A stretch of 64,000 nucleotides of DNA from Pseudomonas sp. ICMP22404 (GTDB lineage Bacteria > Pseudomonadota > Gammaproteobacteria > Pseudomonadales > Pseudomonadaceae). The stretch is from NCBI RefSeq assembly GCF_006227205.1, contig NZ_VCNG01000002.1, positions 310,001 to 374,000 on the forward strand, given 5' to 3'. Shown piece after piece: positions 33,604-42,300 of this stretch (positions are counted from its first letter, which is position 1; each line of letters opens with the position of its first letter). Position numbers and translations under genes: made by a program. Below the pieces are notes generated by a model that saw only the letters and a list, made by a program, of their open reading frames with translations, did not search any database and was not told the DNA's origin.

Positions 33604-35994
33604 ATGACCGTCAAGAAAAATATCTCGCTGCTGGTCGCCTCAGCTCTGTTGGGCATCCTGATCCTGGTCGGCCTCTGTCTTTATCTGATGGGCGGGGTCA
33701 GGACCACTGCCAGCTATGCGCAAGTCAATACGGTGCCCAGCCTGCAGTTGCTGGATGAAGTGGCCTTGTCCCTGGCGGACGACCACAGCCGGCAATGGCA
33801 GAACCTGTCCGGACCTGCCGGCAGTCCTCGGCAGAGCGATAAGGAATCGGTGCTCCAGGCACTGGATCGCTATCAGAAAGCGTTCATCTCCGACGATCGT
33901 GATGCAGCGCTGCTCAGCGCCTTGCGCAGCACGGTCAATGAATACAATCGGGGCGTGGAGCGTTTCGACAACGCCCTCAGGAATGCAGCCCCGGAAGCCC
34001 GCAGTCTGTTGGTCGACTTGGAAGTGACGCGTGAAAAGGTGACTTCCGCCTTGGCTGATATCCGTCAGTACAACCTGGACCTGGGAAGTAAAGGCGCGGC
34101 GATCGCGGCCTCGACCGAACGGACGGCGATCTACAGCATAACCTTGGTCGGCGGCGCCACCTTGCTGGTGATCGGCCTGATCGGCTTCTTCCTGGTACGC
34201 CGGTTGCTCAGCACGTTGGGAGGCGAACCCGACGATGTACGGCTGCTGGCCGAGCGATTCGTGGCCGGTCAGTTGGACGTGCAGGGCGGCAACCATGGTC
34301 TTGAGCGTACCGGACTGATGGGGACCATGGACCGTCTGAGCGGGACCTTGAATCAGTTGATCGGCGAAATGAATCACATGTCCGCGGAACACGACAAAGG
34401 CGACATCGATGTGCAGATCGATGCGGCACGCTTTGCTGGCAGCTATGGGCTGATGGCCCAAGGCATCAACGATATGGTCAGCGGGCATATCAGCGTCAAG
34501 AAGCAAGCCATGGCCTGTATCAAGTCGATCAGCGAAGGCGATCTGCAGGCCCCGCTGCAAGCGTTCCCCGGCAAGAAAGCCTTCATCAACGTCACCATCG
34601 AGCATCTTCGCAGCACCATCATGGCGTTGATCGAAGAGATGCGTCACATGTCGGACGAACATGAGAAAGGCGACATTGATGTGCAGATCGACGTCCAGCG
34701 ATTCCAGGGCTCGTACCGTCAGATCGCCCAGGGTATCAACGACATGGTCAATGGCCATATCAGCGTGAAAAAACAAGCCATGGCGTGCATACGCTCCTTC
34801 GGCGAAGGGGATCTGTCGGCACCATTGGCCCGCTTCCCCGGCAAGAAAGCCTTTATCAACGACAACATCGAACAACTGCGCAGCAACATCCAGGCGCTGA
34901 TCGAAGACACCCAGATGCTGAGTGAGAACGCCATGATCGGCAAGCTCGACACCCGGGCGGACAGTACCCGCCATCAAGGGGATTTCCGCCGGATAGTGGC
35001 TGGGATCAACAGCACGCTGGACTCGATCGTTGCCCCGCTCAGCGAGGCGATGGAGGTCATGGTGGCGCTGTCCAATGGCGATCTGACTCGCAGCGTCAAG
35101 GGTGATTACCAGGGCAGCCTGCAAGACCTGAAGCACGCGGTCAACGAAACGGTGAGCAAGCTCTCGCAGATCATTGGTGAGGTGCGCAGCTCCGCTGACT
35201 CGCTGTCCAGCGCCTCGGAAGAAATTTCCGCCACGGCCCAAAGCATCAGCCAGGCGGCTTCGATACAGGCTGCATCGGTTGAAGAGACGTCGGCGTCGAT
35301 GGAGCAGATGTCAGCGTCGATCTCCCAGAACACCGAGAATGCCAAAGTGACCGATGGCATGGCCGGCAAGGCGAGCAGGGAAGCGAGTGAGGGCGGGCAG
35401 GCGGTCAAGGACACCGTTTCGGCCATGAAAACCATCGCCGAGAAGATCGGGATCGTCGATTCGATTGCCTACCAGACGAATCTGTTGGCGCTCAACGCCG
35501 CCATCGAAGCGGCCCGTGCCGGCGAGCACGGCAAGGGCTTTGCGGTGGTTGCCGCCGAGGTGCGCAAACTCGCCGAACGCAGCCAGGTCGCGGCACAGGA
35601 AATAGGCCAGGTGGCCAAGAGCAGTGTCGCCCTGGCTGAGCGGGCCGGCAATCTGCTGGATGAAATCGTACCCTCGATTACCAAGACCTCCGATTTGGTC
35701 CAAGAGATTTCCGCGGCTTCTGAAGAACAATCCATCGGCTCGGAGCAGATCAATACCGCCATGTCGCAGATGAGCCAGATCACCCAGCAAAACGCCTCGG
35801 CCTCCGAGGAACTGGCCGCCACCGCCGAAGAAATGAGCAGCCAGGCCGAGCAACTGCAGGAATTGATGGGGTTCTTCACCCTGCACGGTCGGGCTGCGGT
35901 GTCTGCCGTACCGCGGGCCGCTTCTTCCAGCCTGGGTAGCATGCAAAGCAGTGAGCATGCCCAGGAAGGCGGTTTCATTCGCTTCGGGAGTTGA
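33604..35994 (+). CDS. methyl-accepting chemotaxis protein with tandem HAMP-like modules
   Basis: 796 residues. TM1 near 8-30, a helical periplasmic domain of about 145 residues, TM2 near 178-200, then three consecutive HAMP-type modules. Two of them are near-identical 90-residue repeats (from about 287 and 377): [27 protein letters not shown]. Then a long coiled coil with tip [32 protein letters not shown]. Poly-HAMP receptors such as Aer2 of P. aeruginosa have similar architecture. There is no C-terminal pentapeptide for CheR docking. Main sensor of this operon; the ligand is not deducible. Confidence 0.92.
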   Translation: MTVKKNISLLVASALLGILILVGLCLYLMGGVRTTASYAQVNTVPSLQLLDEVALSLADDHSRQWQNLSGPAGSPRQSDKESVLQALDRYQKAFISDDRDAALLSALRSTVNEYNRGVERFDNALRNAAPEARSLLVDLEVTREKVTSALADIRQYNLDLGSKGAAIAASTERTAIYSITLVGGATLLVIGLIGFFLVRRLLSTLGGEPDDVRLLAERFVAGQLDVQGGNHGLERTGLMGTMDRLSGTLNQLIGEMNHMSAEHDKGDIDVQIDAARFAGSYGLMAQGINDMVSGHISVKKQAMACIKSISEGDLQAPLQAFPGKKAFINVTIEHLRSTIMALIEEMRHMSDEHEKGDIDVQIDVQRFQGSYRQIAQGINDMVNGHISVKKQAMACIRSFGEGDLSAPLARFPGKKAFINDNIEQLRSNIQALIEDTQMLSENAMIGKLDTRADSTRHQGDFRRIVAGINSTLDSIVAPLSEAMEVMVALSNGDLTRSVKGDYQGSLQDLKHAVNETVSKLSQIIGEVRSSADSLSSASEEISATAQSISQAASIQAASVEETSASMEQMSASISQNTENAKVTDGMAGKASREASEGGQAVKDTVSAMKTIAEKIGIVDSIAYQTNLLALNAAIEAARAGEHGKGFAVVAAEVRKLAERSQVAAQEIGQVAKSSVALAERAGNLLDEIVPSITKTSDLVQEISAASEEQSIGSEQINTAMSQMSQITQQNASASEELAATAEEMSSQAEQLQELMGFFTLHGRAAVSAVPRAASSSLGSMQSSEHAQEGGFIRFGS

Positions 35995-35997
35995 GCC

Positions 35998-36510
35998 ATG
36001 GAACCTGCAGTCTTGAGCCATTTCGAGCAAGTGCCGCAGAGTCCGAGCGACAGTGAGTTCCTGCAGTTCCTGACGTTCGTGTCCGCCAGAGATGTCTATG
36101 CGATCGACACCTTATGCGTGCGGGAGATCATCGAGTACGGCCAGGTCACAAGCGTGCCGATGATGCCGGATTTTATCCGGGGGGTGATCAACCTGCGCGG
36201 TTCGGTGGTACCGGTGATCGATCTGCAGGCGCGCTTTAGCAAGGGCGCCACGCAGCAAGGTATCAGGACCTGCATCGTTATCCTGGAGCTGGTGCAGGAG
36301 GACGAGCCGCAAGTGTTGGGCATCGTCGTCGACTCGGTCGGGGAGGTGATGGAGATCGACCTGGCCGACATCAAGGCCGCTCCAGCGATCGGCAACCGGA
36401 TCCGTGAAGACTTCATTCGAGGGATGGTCAAGGTGCGAGGAACCTTCCTGACCGTGCTTCAGATCGACCAGGTGCTGTGTGTCAACGAGATCGCCAACCA
36501 GTTGCACTAA
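35998..36510 (+). CDS. cheW: CheW-type coupling protein
   Basis: 170 residues, one CheW domain (about 22-165) with FVSARDVYAIDTLCVREII at the start, the conserved GVINLRGSVVPVIDL strand pair and VDSVGEVMEI. Scaffold that joins CheA to the receptors. It begins 3 bases after the receptor stop. A second CheW gene follows after 75 bases; the two share the VREIIEYG segment but otherwise differ considerably, so they may serve different receptors. Confidence 0.9.
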   Translation: MEPAVLSHFEQVPQSPSDSEFLQFLTFVSARDVYAIDTLCVREIIEYGQVTSVPMMPDFIRGVINLRGSVVPVIDLQARFSKGATQQGIRTCIVILELVQEDEPQVLGIVVDSVGEVMEIDLADIKAAPAIGNRIREDFIRGMVKVRGTFLTVLQIDQVLCVNEIANQLH

Positions 36511-36585
36511 TCGGTAGCGATCAGGCGTGCCCACGTTGTCTTGAGATGGATGCTGCCCTCTACGGCGGATCCCGAGGAGTGAACC

Positions 36586-37110
36586 ATGTCCATATCCGCC
36601 TCGCGCCTGCCGACCCCAGGGACGGCAGCGCCACAGTACCTGACCTTTAGCGTGGGCCGGGAGATGTTTGCGGTAGGCACCCTGTGCGTAAGGGAGATTG
36701 TCGAATACGGTCTGATAACCCCGTTGCCAATGGCGCCGCCGATGGTGCGAGGCATCACCAATCTGCGCGGGGCGGCCATTCCCGTGCTGGACCTTGGCCT
36801 GTGTTTTGGCGGTGCGCCGACCCTGGAAAACCCACGCACCTGTATCGTCATGCTGGAGGTCCGTGGCAGCGGCGTCGCAGGTCTGGTGGGCATCATTGTG
36901 GACGCGGTCAGCGAAGTGCTGGAGATACCGGCCGAGCAGATCGAGCCGGCACCGGCGCTCCAGGGACGCCTTAGCCCCGCGTTTGTAGTGGGGATTGGCA
37001 AACTCAGCGACCATTTCGTTCTGTTGCTGGACATCGAGCACCTGCTCAATAGCGATGACTGGACGGCGCTAGGCCATTCGGACATTGATGCAGGCGAGCT
37101 GAAACCATGA
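36586..37110 (+). CDS. second CheW-type coupling protein
   Basis: 174 residues, CheW domain (about 15-160): FSVGREMFAVGTLCVREIVEYG, GITNLRGAAIPVLDL and VDAVSEVLEIP. Ribosome site GAGGAG 8 bases upstream. Its stop overlaps the cheR start as ATGA. Possession of two divergent CheW proteins suggests either asymmetric arrays or a CheV-like helper without receiver domain. Confidence 0.88.
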   Translation: MSISASRLPTPGTAAPQYLTFSVGREMFAVGTLCVREIVEYGLITPLPMAPPMVRGITNLRGAAIPVLDLGLCFGGAPTLENPRTCIVMLEVRGSGVAGLVGIIVDAVSEVLEIPAEQIEPAPALQGRLSPAFVVGIGKLSDHFVLLLDIEHLLNSDDWTALGHSDIDAGELKP

Positions 37111-37910
37111 ATGTCGTTCTCTCCGACAACGAGTTCCAGCAGTTCCGGGCAATGATTCACGAAATTGCCGGGATCAGCTTGTCCGCTGCCAAGAAGCAAC
37201 TGGTCAGCGGCCGCCTGGCCAAGCGCTTGCAGTTTTTCAACTTGACCACCTACGGCAGCTATTACCGCTTGCTGATGAAAGACCGGACCGAGTTGCAAAT
37301 GGCGGTGGACCTGCTGACCACCAACGAAACCTACTTTTTCCGCGAACCCAAGCATTTCGAGTTCCTGCGTGACGCAGTGCTCCCCGAGCTTCGCGGCAAT
37401 GGTCCGGTGCGCGTCTGGAGTGGTGCCTGCTCCACGGGAGAGGAGCCCTACACCCTGGCCATGGTCTTGGCCGACAGCTTGGGCACCCGGCCATGGGAGA
37501 TCCTCGCGTCCGACATCAGCACCCGGGTGCTGGAGAAAGCCCAGTGCGGCCGTTACCCACTGGACGGTATCCGTGGCATTCCCGAGGCGCTGTTGAACAA
37601 GTACTGCCTGAGGGGCGTGGGCAGCAACAATGGCATTTTCATGGTTGATCGAGCGCTGGCGTCACGTATTACCTTCACGTCGATCAACTTGAACAATTCG
37701 CTGCCCTCGGTGGGGCAGTTCGACGTGATTTTCTTGCGCAATGTGATGATCTATTTCGATAACCACACCAAGTCCGAGGTGGTGAAACGCCTGAGCAAGC
37801 ACCTGAGGCCAGGCGGCTACTTCATCGTGAGCCACTCAGAAAGCCTGAATGGCATCACCGAAGAATTGCAATTGGTCAAACCTTCCATCTACCGCAAACC
37901 GGGTGCTTGA
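37107..37910 (+). CDS. cheR: chemotaxis protein methyltransferase CheR
   Basis: 267 residues. N-terminal helical domain (1-75) and SAM-dependent methyltransferase domain with motif I VWSGACSTGEEPYTLAM near 103-119 and FDVIFLRNVMIYF near 206-218. Adds methyl groups to receptor glutamates. It starts in the ATGA overlap with the second cheW and is followed after one base by cheD. It lacks TPR extensions. The opposing methylesterase gene cheB is not present locally. Confidence 0.92.
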   Translation: MNVVLSDNEFQQFRAMIHEIAGISLSAAKKQLVSGRLAKRLQFFNLTTYGSYYRLLMKDRTELQMAVDLLTTNETYFFREPKHFEFLRDAVLPELRGNGPVRVWSGACSTGEEPYTLAMVLADSLGTRPWEILASDISTRVLEKAQCGRYPLDGIRGIPEALLNKYCLRGVGSNNGIFMVDRALASRITFTSINLNNSLPSVGQFDVIFLRNVMIYFDNHTKSEVVKRLSKHLRPGGYFIVSHSESLNGITEELQLVKPSIYRKPGA

Positions 37911-37911
37911 G

Positions 37912-38421
37912 ATGGCTCGGGTGATCGAATACTTCCTGCAGCCTGGTGACGTGGCGTTTGGAGGGCGCCAGATGCGTTTGTGCACTGTGCTGGGGTCTTG
38001 CGTGGCACTGGTGTTCTGGCATCCGCAACGCTTGTTGGGCGGCATGTGTCATTACATGTTGCCTCGGCGAGGGCGGCGCGACGTGGGAAGCCTTAACGGT
38101 CGTTATGCTGCGGATGCGTTGGCGCTGTTGTTCGAATGCATTCAGCGGACGGGGGCTCGGCCCGATCAGTTCGAGGTGAGCCTTTTTGGCGGGGCTGACA
38201 TGTTTCCCGGGGTGAAACGCTGCAACGACATCGGGATTGGCCAGCAGAACATCGATGCCGCCAGGAGCCTGATCCAGGCCCATGGGTTGCAATGCCGGGT
38301 CTATCACGTAGGCGGCCGCGGGCATCGCCACCTGGTGTTCGATGTAGGCACCGGACGTCTGCAACTCCATCATGGCGATTCTGCGCTCAAGGTATTCGAA
38401 TCACCCAAGCGTCATGCCTGA
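37912..38421 (+). CDS. cheD: chemoreceptor glutamine deamidase CheD
   Basis: 169 residues. Catalytic pair C30 (VLGSCVALVF) and H47 (GMCHYMLP), 17 residues apart as in known CheD proteins, and the FGGADMFPGV strand. Deamidates receptor glutamines to glutamates and may interact with a CheC- or CheY-type phosphatase. The ATG is one base after the cheR stop. Last gene of the operon; 20 bases later the convergent regulator gene ends. Confidence 0.9.
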   Translation: MARVIEYFLQPGDVAFGGRQMRLCTVLGSCVALVFWHPQRLLGGMCHYMLPRRGRRDVGSLNGRYAADALALLFECIQRTGARPDQFEVSLFGGADMFPGVKRCNDIGIGQQNIDAARSLIQAHGLQCRVYHVGGRGHRHLVFDVGTGRLQLHHGDSALKVFESPKRHA

Positions 38422-38440
38422 GGCAATCGAGTCCATCGTT

Positions 38441-39070
38441 TCAGACCAGCCCTTCATTCAAGGCGTAGCGCACCAGGTCGGTGCTGGTGGCGAAGCACAT
38501 CTTTTCCATCAACCGAGTCTTGTGAGTGCTGACGGTTTTGTTGCTGATCACCAGTTGCTCGGCGATCTGGTTGACGCTCAGCCCTTGAGCCAGCATGCGC
38601 AGGATTTGGAATTCCCGTGAAGTCAGGCTTTGCGAGGCGTTGTCGGGCGTCACACCGCTGCTCTGGAGTGCGATCTGTTCGGCCAGTTGCGGATCGAGGT
38701 AGCGTGCGCCGGTGCTCACCTTGCGAATGGCCGCCAGTAGCGCTTCCGGCTCGCGGTCCTTGGTCATGTAGCCCGAGGCTCCGGCGCGCAGCGCGCGTTG
38801 GGCGATGTGAGCTTCGTTGTGCATGCTCAGGATGAGCATCGGCAGCTTGGGGTAATGGGCGTGGATGCGACCGATCAAGTCCTCGCCACTGGCGCCGGGC
38901 ATGGTCATGTCCAGCAGTAGTACGTCGACATCGGTATGGCGCAACAACTCCAGAACCTGGGCACCATTCTCCGCTTCCGCCACCACGGAAAAATCCTTTA
39001 CCAGCGCGAACAATTGCTTGAGGCCTTCGCGCATGATCGTGTGATCGTCGGCCACCATTAAACGGATCAT
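38441..39070 (-). CDS. NarL/FixJ-family response regulator
   Basis: 209 residues. Receiver domain with D8-D9 and phospho-acceptor D54 (DVLLLDMTMPG), lysine in MTKD, and a C-terminal LuxR-type helix-turn-helix (LTSREFQILRMLAQGLSVNQ). Its start overlaps the stop of the PAS/GAF kinase gene (ATGA at 39067-39070), so the two form a pair. It is convergent with the chemosensory operon. It is a candidate for binding the TAGGA/TCCTA repeats upstream of the HD-GYP and receptor genes, since LuxR-type regulators bind such short symmetrical half-sites. Confidence 0.9.
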   Translation of the reverse strand: MIRLMVADDHTIMREGLKQLFALVKDFSVVAEAENGAQVLELLRHTDVDVLLLDMTMPGASGEDLIGRIHAHYPKLPMLILSMHNEAHIAQRALRAGASGYMTKDREPEALLAAIRKVSTGARYLDPQLAEQIALQSSGVTPDNASQSLTSREFQILRMLAQGLSVNQIAEQLVISNKTVSTHKTRLMEKMCFATSTDLVRYALNEGLV

Positions 39071-42063
39071 GAGTCTTGACTCCTTGGAGCAGGTACACGC
39101 AGTTGAACGGTCGTGCCGCTGCCAATGCTGCTGGATATGGTGGTGGTGCCTCCCAAGGTCAGGCCTCGTTCGCGCATTCCCAGCAAGCCGAGGGTCTTGG
39201 AGGATTGGTCACGTTGTTCAAACCCTTTGCCGTTGTCGGCGATCTCCAGCGACCAACCATTATCGCTTTGCTCGAACGCGATATTGACCCGCGTCGCTTC
39301 GGCGTGCCGGGCAATGTTGGTCAGCGACTCCTGGGCGATTCGAAATGCCGCTGTGGCACTGGCATCGTCCAGGCAGATTTTCTGCGGATGGATCTCCAGG
39401 TTGCAGTCGATGCCCCATTGCTGTCTGAACGTGTCGGTCAGCCACTCCAATGACGCGACGATGCCCATGTTGAGGATGGAAGGACGCAGGCTGGTGGAGA
39501 TGTTCCTGACCACCTGCACCGTTTGGTCGATCAGTTGCAGCAGGCGTGCAACTTGTTCGGTGAGCTGGGGCAATTGCTCCGCGTATTGGAAGCGCAGCAG
39601 CGAAGTGCCCATGCGTATGGCGGTCAGATGTTGTCCAAGCTCATCGTGGATTTCCTGTGCAATCAGCTTGCGTTCCTCTTCCCGCGCACTCTCACGACTG
39701 GACATCAACTGGCGCAGTTGCTTGTTGAGCGATGCCAGGCGCATTTCCGCCAGGCGCAGCTGCGAAATATCCCGAACGACAGCCAACACAGTGGCAATTT
39801 TCCCCTGGATGTTCTGCTCTGGAACGAGACTGATGTGATAAACGCGTTGCAGTCGATGTTGCGCGGTGAGCGCGTATTCGTGCTCCAGGGGCTGGCCCTT
39901 TTCGACGGCCTCGATAACCGCTTCACGGAACAATTGGCTTTGCAGGTTCTTCGGCAGGATTTCGAGTAGATCCCTGTGCAGCAAGTCGCTGAGCGGGCGA
40001 TCCAACCAGGCTTCCAGGGCCGGATTGACGAACAACAGTTCTCCCGTCGGACTCAGTCGCGCAATGCCGTCCGGAGAGTTTTCAACCAACGTGCCGATTT
40101 CCTGTTGCCGGGCCAGTTCGTTGCGCTGGGCTTCCCGGATATCGGTGATGTTGCGAGCAATGCAAACCAGGCGATGCAGGCGTCCATTGGGATCAGCCAC
40201 GGGCACCAGGTTGAAGTGCACAACGAGTGAGCGCTGACCGCAGGGCAGGTGTGCATCCAGCTCGATGGGGGCACCCACGGCAATGCAGTGCAGGCAGATA
40301 GCCTCGACGATATTGGCGGCATCTTTTTCCAGACACTGGCCCAACGGTTGACCGATCATGTCCGAATGACGCTTGGCGAGCATCTCGCACAGCTTGGGAT
40401 TGGCCTCCAGGCAACTCAACTGTTGCTCGGCATCCACGGCGAGCAGGCAAAGCATGTCTTGCGAGTGGTCGAAGACTTCGCGATAACGACGTTCGCTCTG
40501 GGCCAGGTGGCTGTGAGCTGAACGGCGTTCCCACGCAATGGCACCGATATGGCTGGCCATTCGAGCATGCTTGCGGTCCTGCTCGCTCAGTTGGGCTTCA
40601 CCGCTGACGAGCAACAGGATGGCTCCCATCGCGATGCCATTCTTATCGATCACCGGTTCTACCCAACAACCTCGATAACCTGCCTGCACGGCGGGCTGGC
40701 AGAACGCGAGGGCAGGGGCGTCGCTTTTCAAGTCTGCTATGAAGCGCGGGTGCTCGAACAACTCGGGATGGCGATCGAGGTCCTCGGCCAGGCAGGTCTC
40801 GATCCAGGAGGCGTCTACGGGAGGCGCCCGAAGCGGGTCGTCGCCAGGCACTGCCTTGAAAGCCATGGCGTTACCAAAGTCGGGTGTCAGGATCTTCAGG
40901 TAGGTGCTGAGCAGCGGTAGCACCTCGATCAACGTGTCGTTGGTGACCATCTTCTGGAAAATGGCCGAGCGCGCATTTTCGGCGCGCTCCTGCCGGCGCA
41001 GCGCGCTGACATCCTGGGCTGTGACCAGCACCCCGCACAGCTCGCCCGTTTCGTCGTGCTCCGGCGTCAGATTGCACAGGTAGTCCACGGAGCGACCGGA
41101 ATACGAATCTCTGCTTTCCAGCAGGAAGGTGTTTGCCACGCCCGTCGATAAGGTGAGTTTTACCTGCGTGCCAAAGTATTCATCAAGCGGATCGGCTGTC
41201 GAGGTACGTTCCGTGATGTGAGTGTTGGGAAAGCTTCGGGCGCGTTCAAGCTCGGGATTGGCATAGATCTGCTGTCCAAGCCGGTTATAGCGAAGGATGA
41301 TGTTCTGTGAATTCTTGGCCAGTAACAGGTATTTCTTTTCGTTATTGAGCAATGCCTGGCGCAAGGCGAGATGCTCGCTGATGTCTTCGAGCTGCGACAC
41401 AAAGTAAAGCGCCTCGGCATCGTGGTTACGGGCGACGCCGACTGTCAATCGTGCCCAGAGGATGCTGCCGTCTTTACGGATGTAGCGTTTTTCCAGGGTC
41501 AGGCTCGTGCGTTGTCCCTGGATGAGCCTGTGCAGGTCGTCCTTGCTGACATCGGCATCGTCCGGATGAGTCAAGCGCTGGAACGACGTGGCGCGAAGCT
41601 CTTCTTCGGTGTAGCCAAGCATCTGGCACAGCATCCGATTGGCAGCGATCCATTCACCGTTCATGCGCAGTAAGGCCAAGCCCGTACCGGCGGAGTCGAA
41701 CGCCAGGCGATAATCCTGTTCAGCAATGGGGATGTGTTCGGTGCGGCGGATTTTTACCAGGTACGTGGATTTCTGGGCGTTGTAGTCCAGCTTTACACTC
41801 AGCGTGTCGCCACCGGTCGACAGACTTTCGAAATGCCAGTTTCCCTTGAGTCGGGCATGGGTGAGGTGCTGTTCAAAGGTCAGCGGCTTGAGAGAGAACA
41901 AGACGCAGGAGGGAACGAGGGAGGCGGCGCTTTCGCTGAGCCCAAGCAGCCCGCTGGCGCAATCATCCATGATGAGTAGCGCCCCCTGGGCGTCGAGCAA
42001 CAAGACTCCCACGTCAACCGCGTCCTGCGTAAATCGTGTCGCTACCGCAATGGCTGAGTCCAT
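39067..42063 (-). CDS. multi-PAS/GAF sensor histidine kinase (NarX-like HisKA_3 type)
   Basis: 998 residues and no membrane segment. Several PAS domains (about 20-120, 120-240, 250-370), a GAF-like region (about 380-530), two further PAS domains (about 545-660 and 665-780), then HisKA_3 with the phospho-accepting H near 806 (AQEIHDELGQHL) and an ATPase domain (GKGFE, LGLLGMRERG). The start at 42063 is chosen since AGAGGA is 7 bases upstream; another ATG 33 bases earlier lacks a site. It partners the NarL-type regulator. Being soluble with many PAS domains, it likely integrates intracellular redox, oxygen or small-molecule cues. Confidence 0.9.
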   Translation of the reverse strand: MDSAIAVATRFTQDAVDVGVLLLDAQGALLIMDDCASGLLGLSESAASLVPSCVLFSLKPLTFEQHLTHARLKGNWHFESLSTGGDTLSVKLDYNAQKSTYLVKIRRTEHIPIAEQDYRLAFDSAGTGLALLRMNGEWIAANRMLCQMLGYTEEELRATSFQRLTHPDDADVSKDDLHRLIQGQRTSLTLEKRYIRKDGSILWARLTVGVARNHDAEALYFVSQLEDISEHLALRQALLNNEKKYLLLAKNSQNIILRYNRLGQQIYANPELERARSFPNTHITERTSTADPLDEYFGTQVKLTLSTGVANTFLLESRDSYSGRSVDYLCNLTPEHDETGELCGVLVTAQDVSALRRQERAENARSAIFQKMVTNDTLIEVLPLLSTYLKILTPDFGNAMAFKAVPGDDPLRAPPVDASWIETCLAEDLDRHPELFEHPRFIADLKSDAPALAFCQPAVQAGYRGCWVEPVIDKNGIAMGAILLLVSGEAQLSEQDRKHARMASHIGAIAWERRSAHSHLAQSERRYREVFDHSQDMLCLLAVDAEQQLSCLEANPKLCEMLAKRHSDMIGQPLGQCLEKDAANIVEAICLHCIAVGAPIELDAHLPCGQRSLVVHFNLVPVADPNGRLHRLVCIARNITDIREAQRNELARQQEIGTLVENSPDGIARLSPTGELLFVNPALEAWLDRPLSDLLHRDLLEILPKNLQSQLFREAVIEAVEKGQPLEHEYALTAQHRLQRVYHISLVPEQNIQGKIATVLAVVRDISQLRLAEMRLASLNKQLRQLMSSRESAREEERKLIAQEIHDELGQHLTAIRMGTSLLRFQYAEQLPQLTEQVARLLQLIDQTVQVVRNISTSLRPSILNMGIVASLEWLTDTFRQQWGIDCNLEIHPQKICLDDASATAAFRIAQESLTNIARHAEATRVNIAFEQSDNGWSLEIADNGKGFEQRDQSSKTLGLLGMRERGLTLGGTTTISSSIGSGTTVQLRVPAPRSQDS

Positions 42064-42247
42064 TCGCCCATCCTCTGGTAACACGTTCCTGAGCATAGCT
42101 TAAGTTTTTGAGCTGAAATCCAGTGTTCGACTATGGTCTCTGGATTACCTGCTGTTTCTGATGAGCGCTTGGTGTATACCTGCAAAATGGGACCCGCCGG
42201 CGGCGACGTGGGCAGGAATTCTCTTGGACAGAAATCAAGGATGAGAC

Positions 42248-42265
42248 CACAATGATATTATTGTG
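42248..42265. repeat. near-palindromic site before the Cache kinase gene
   Basis: CACAAT-GATATT-ATTGTG has perfect 6-bp arms and lies 36 bases before the start at 42301. A regulator-binding site is possible; no family consensus comes to mind. Confidence 0.35.
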
Positions 42266-42300
42266 ACATCAAGTGTGCAGCCTAAGCAACGAGTGTGCCT

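Noticed and set aside
33640..35241. 533-codon open frame on the minus strand opposite the poly-HAMP receptor
   Set aside because: Shadow of the receptor gene; no ribosome site and no recognisable domain.
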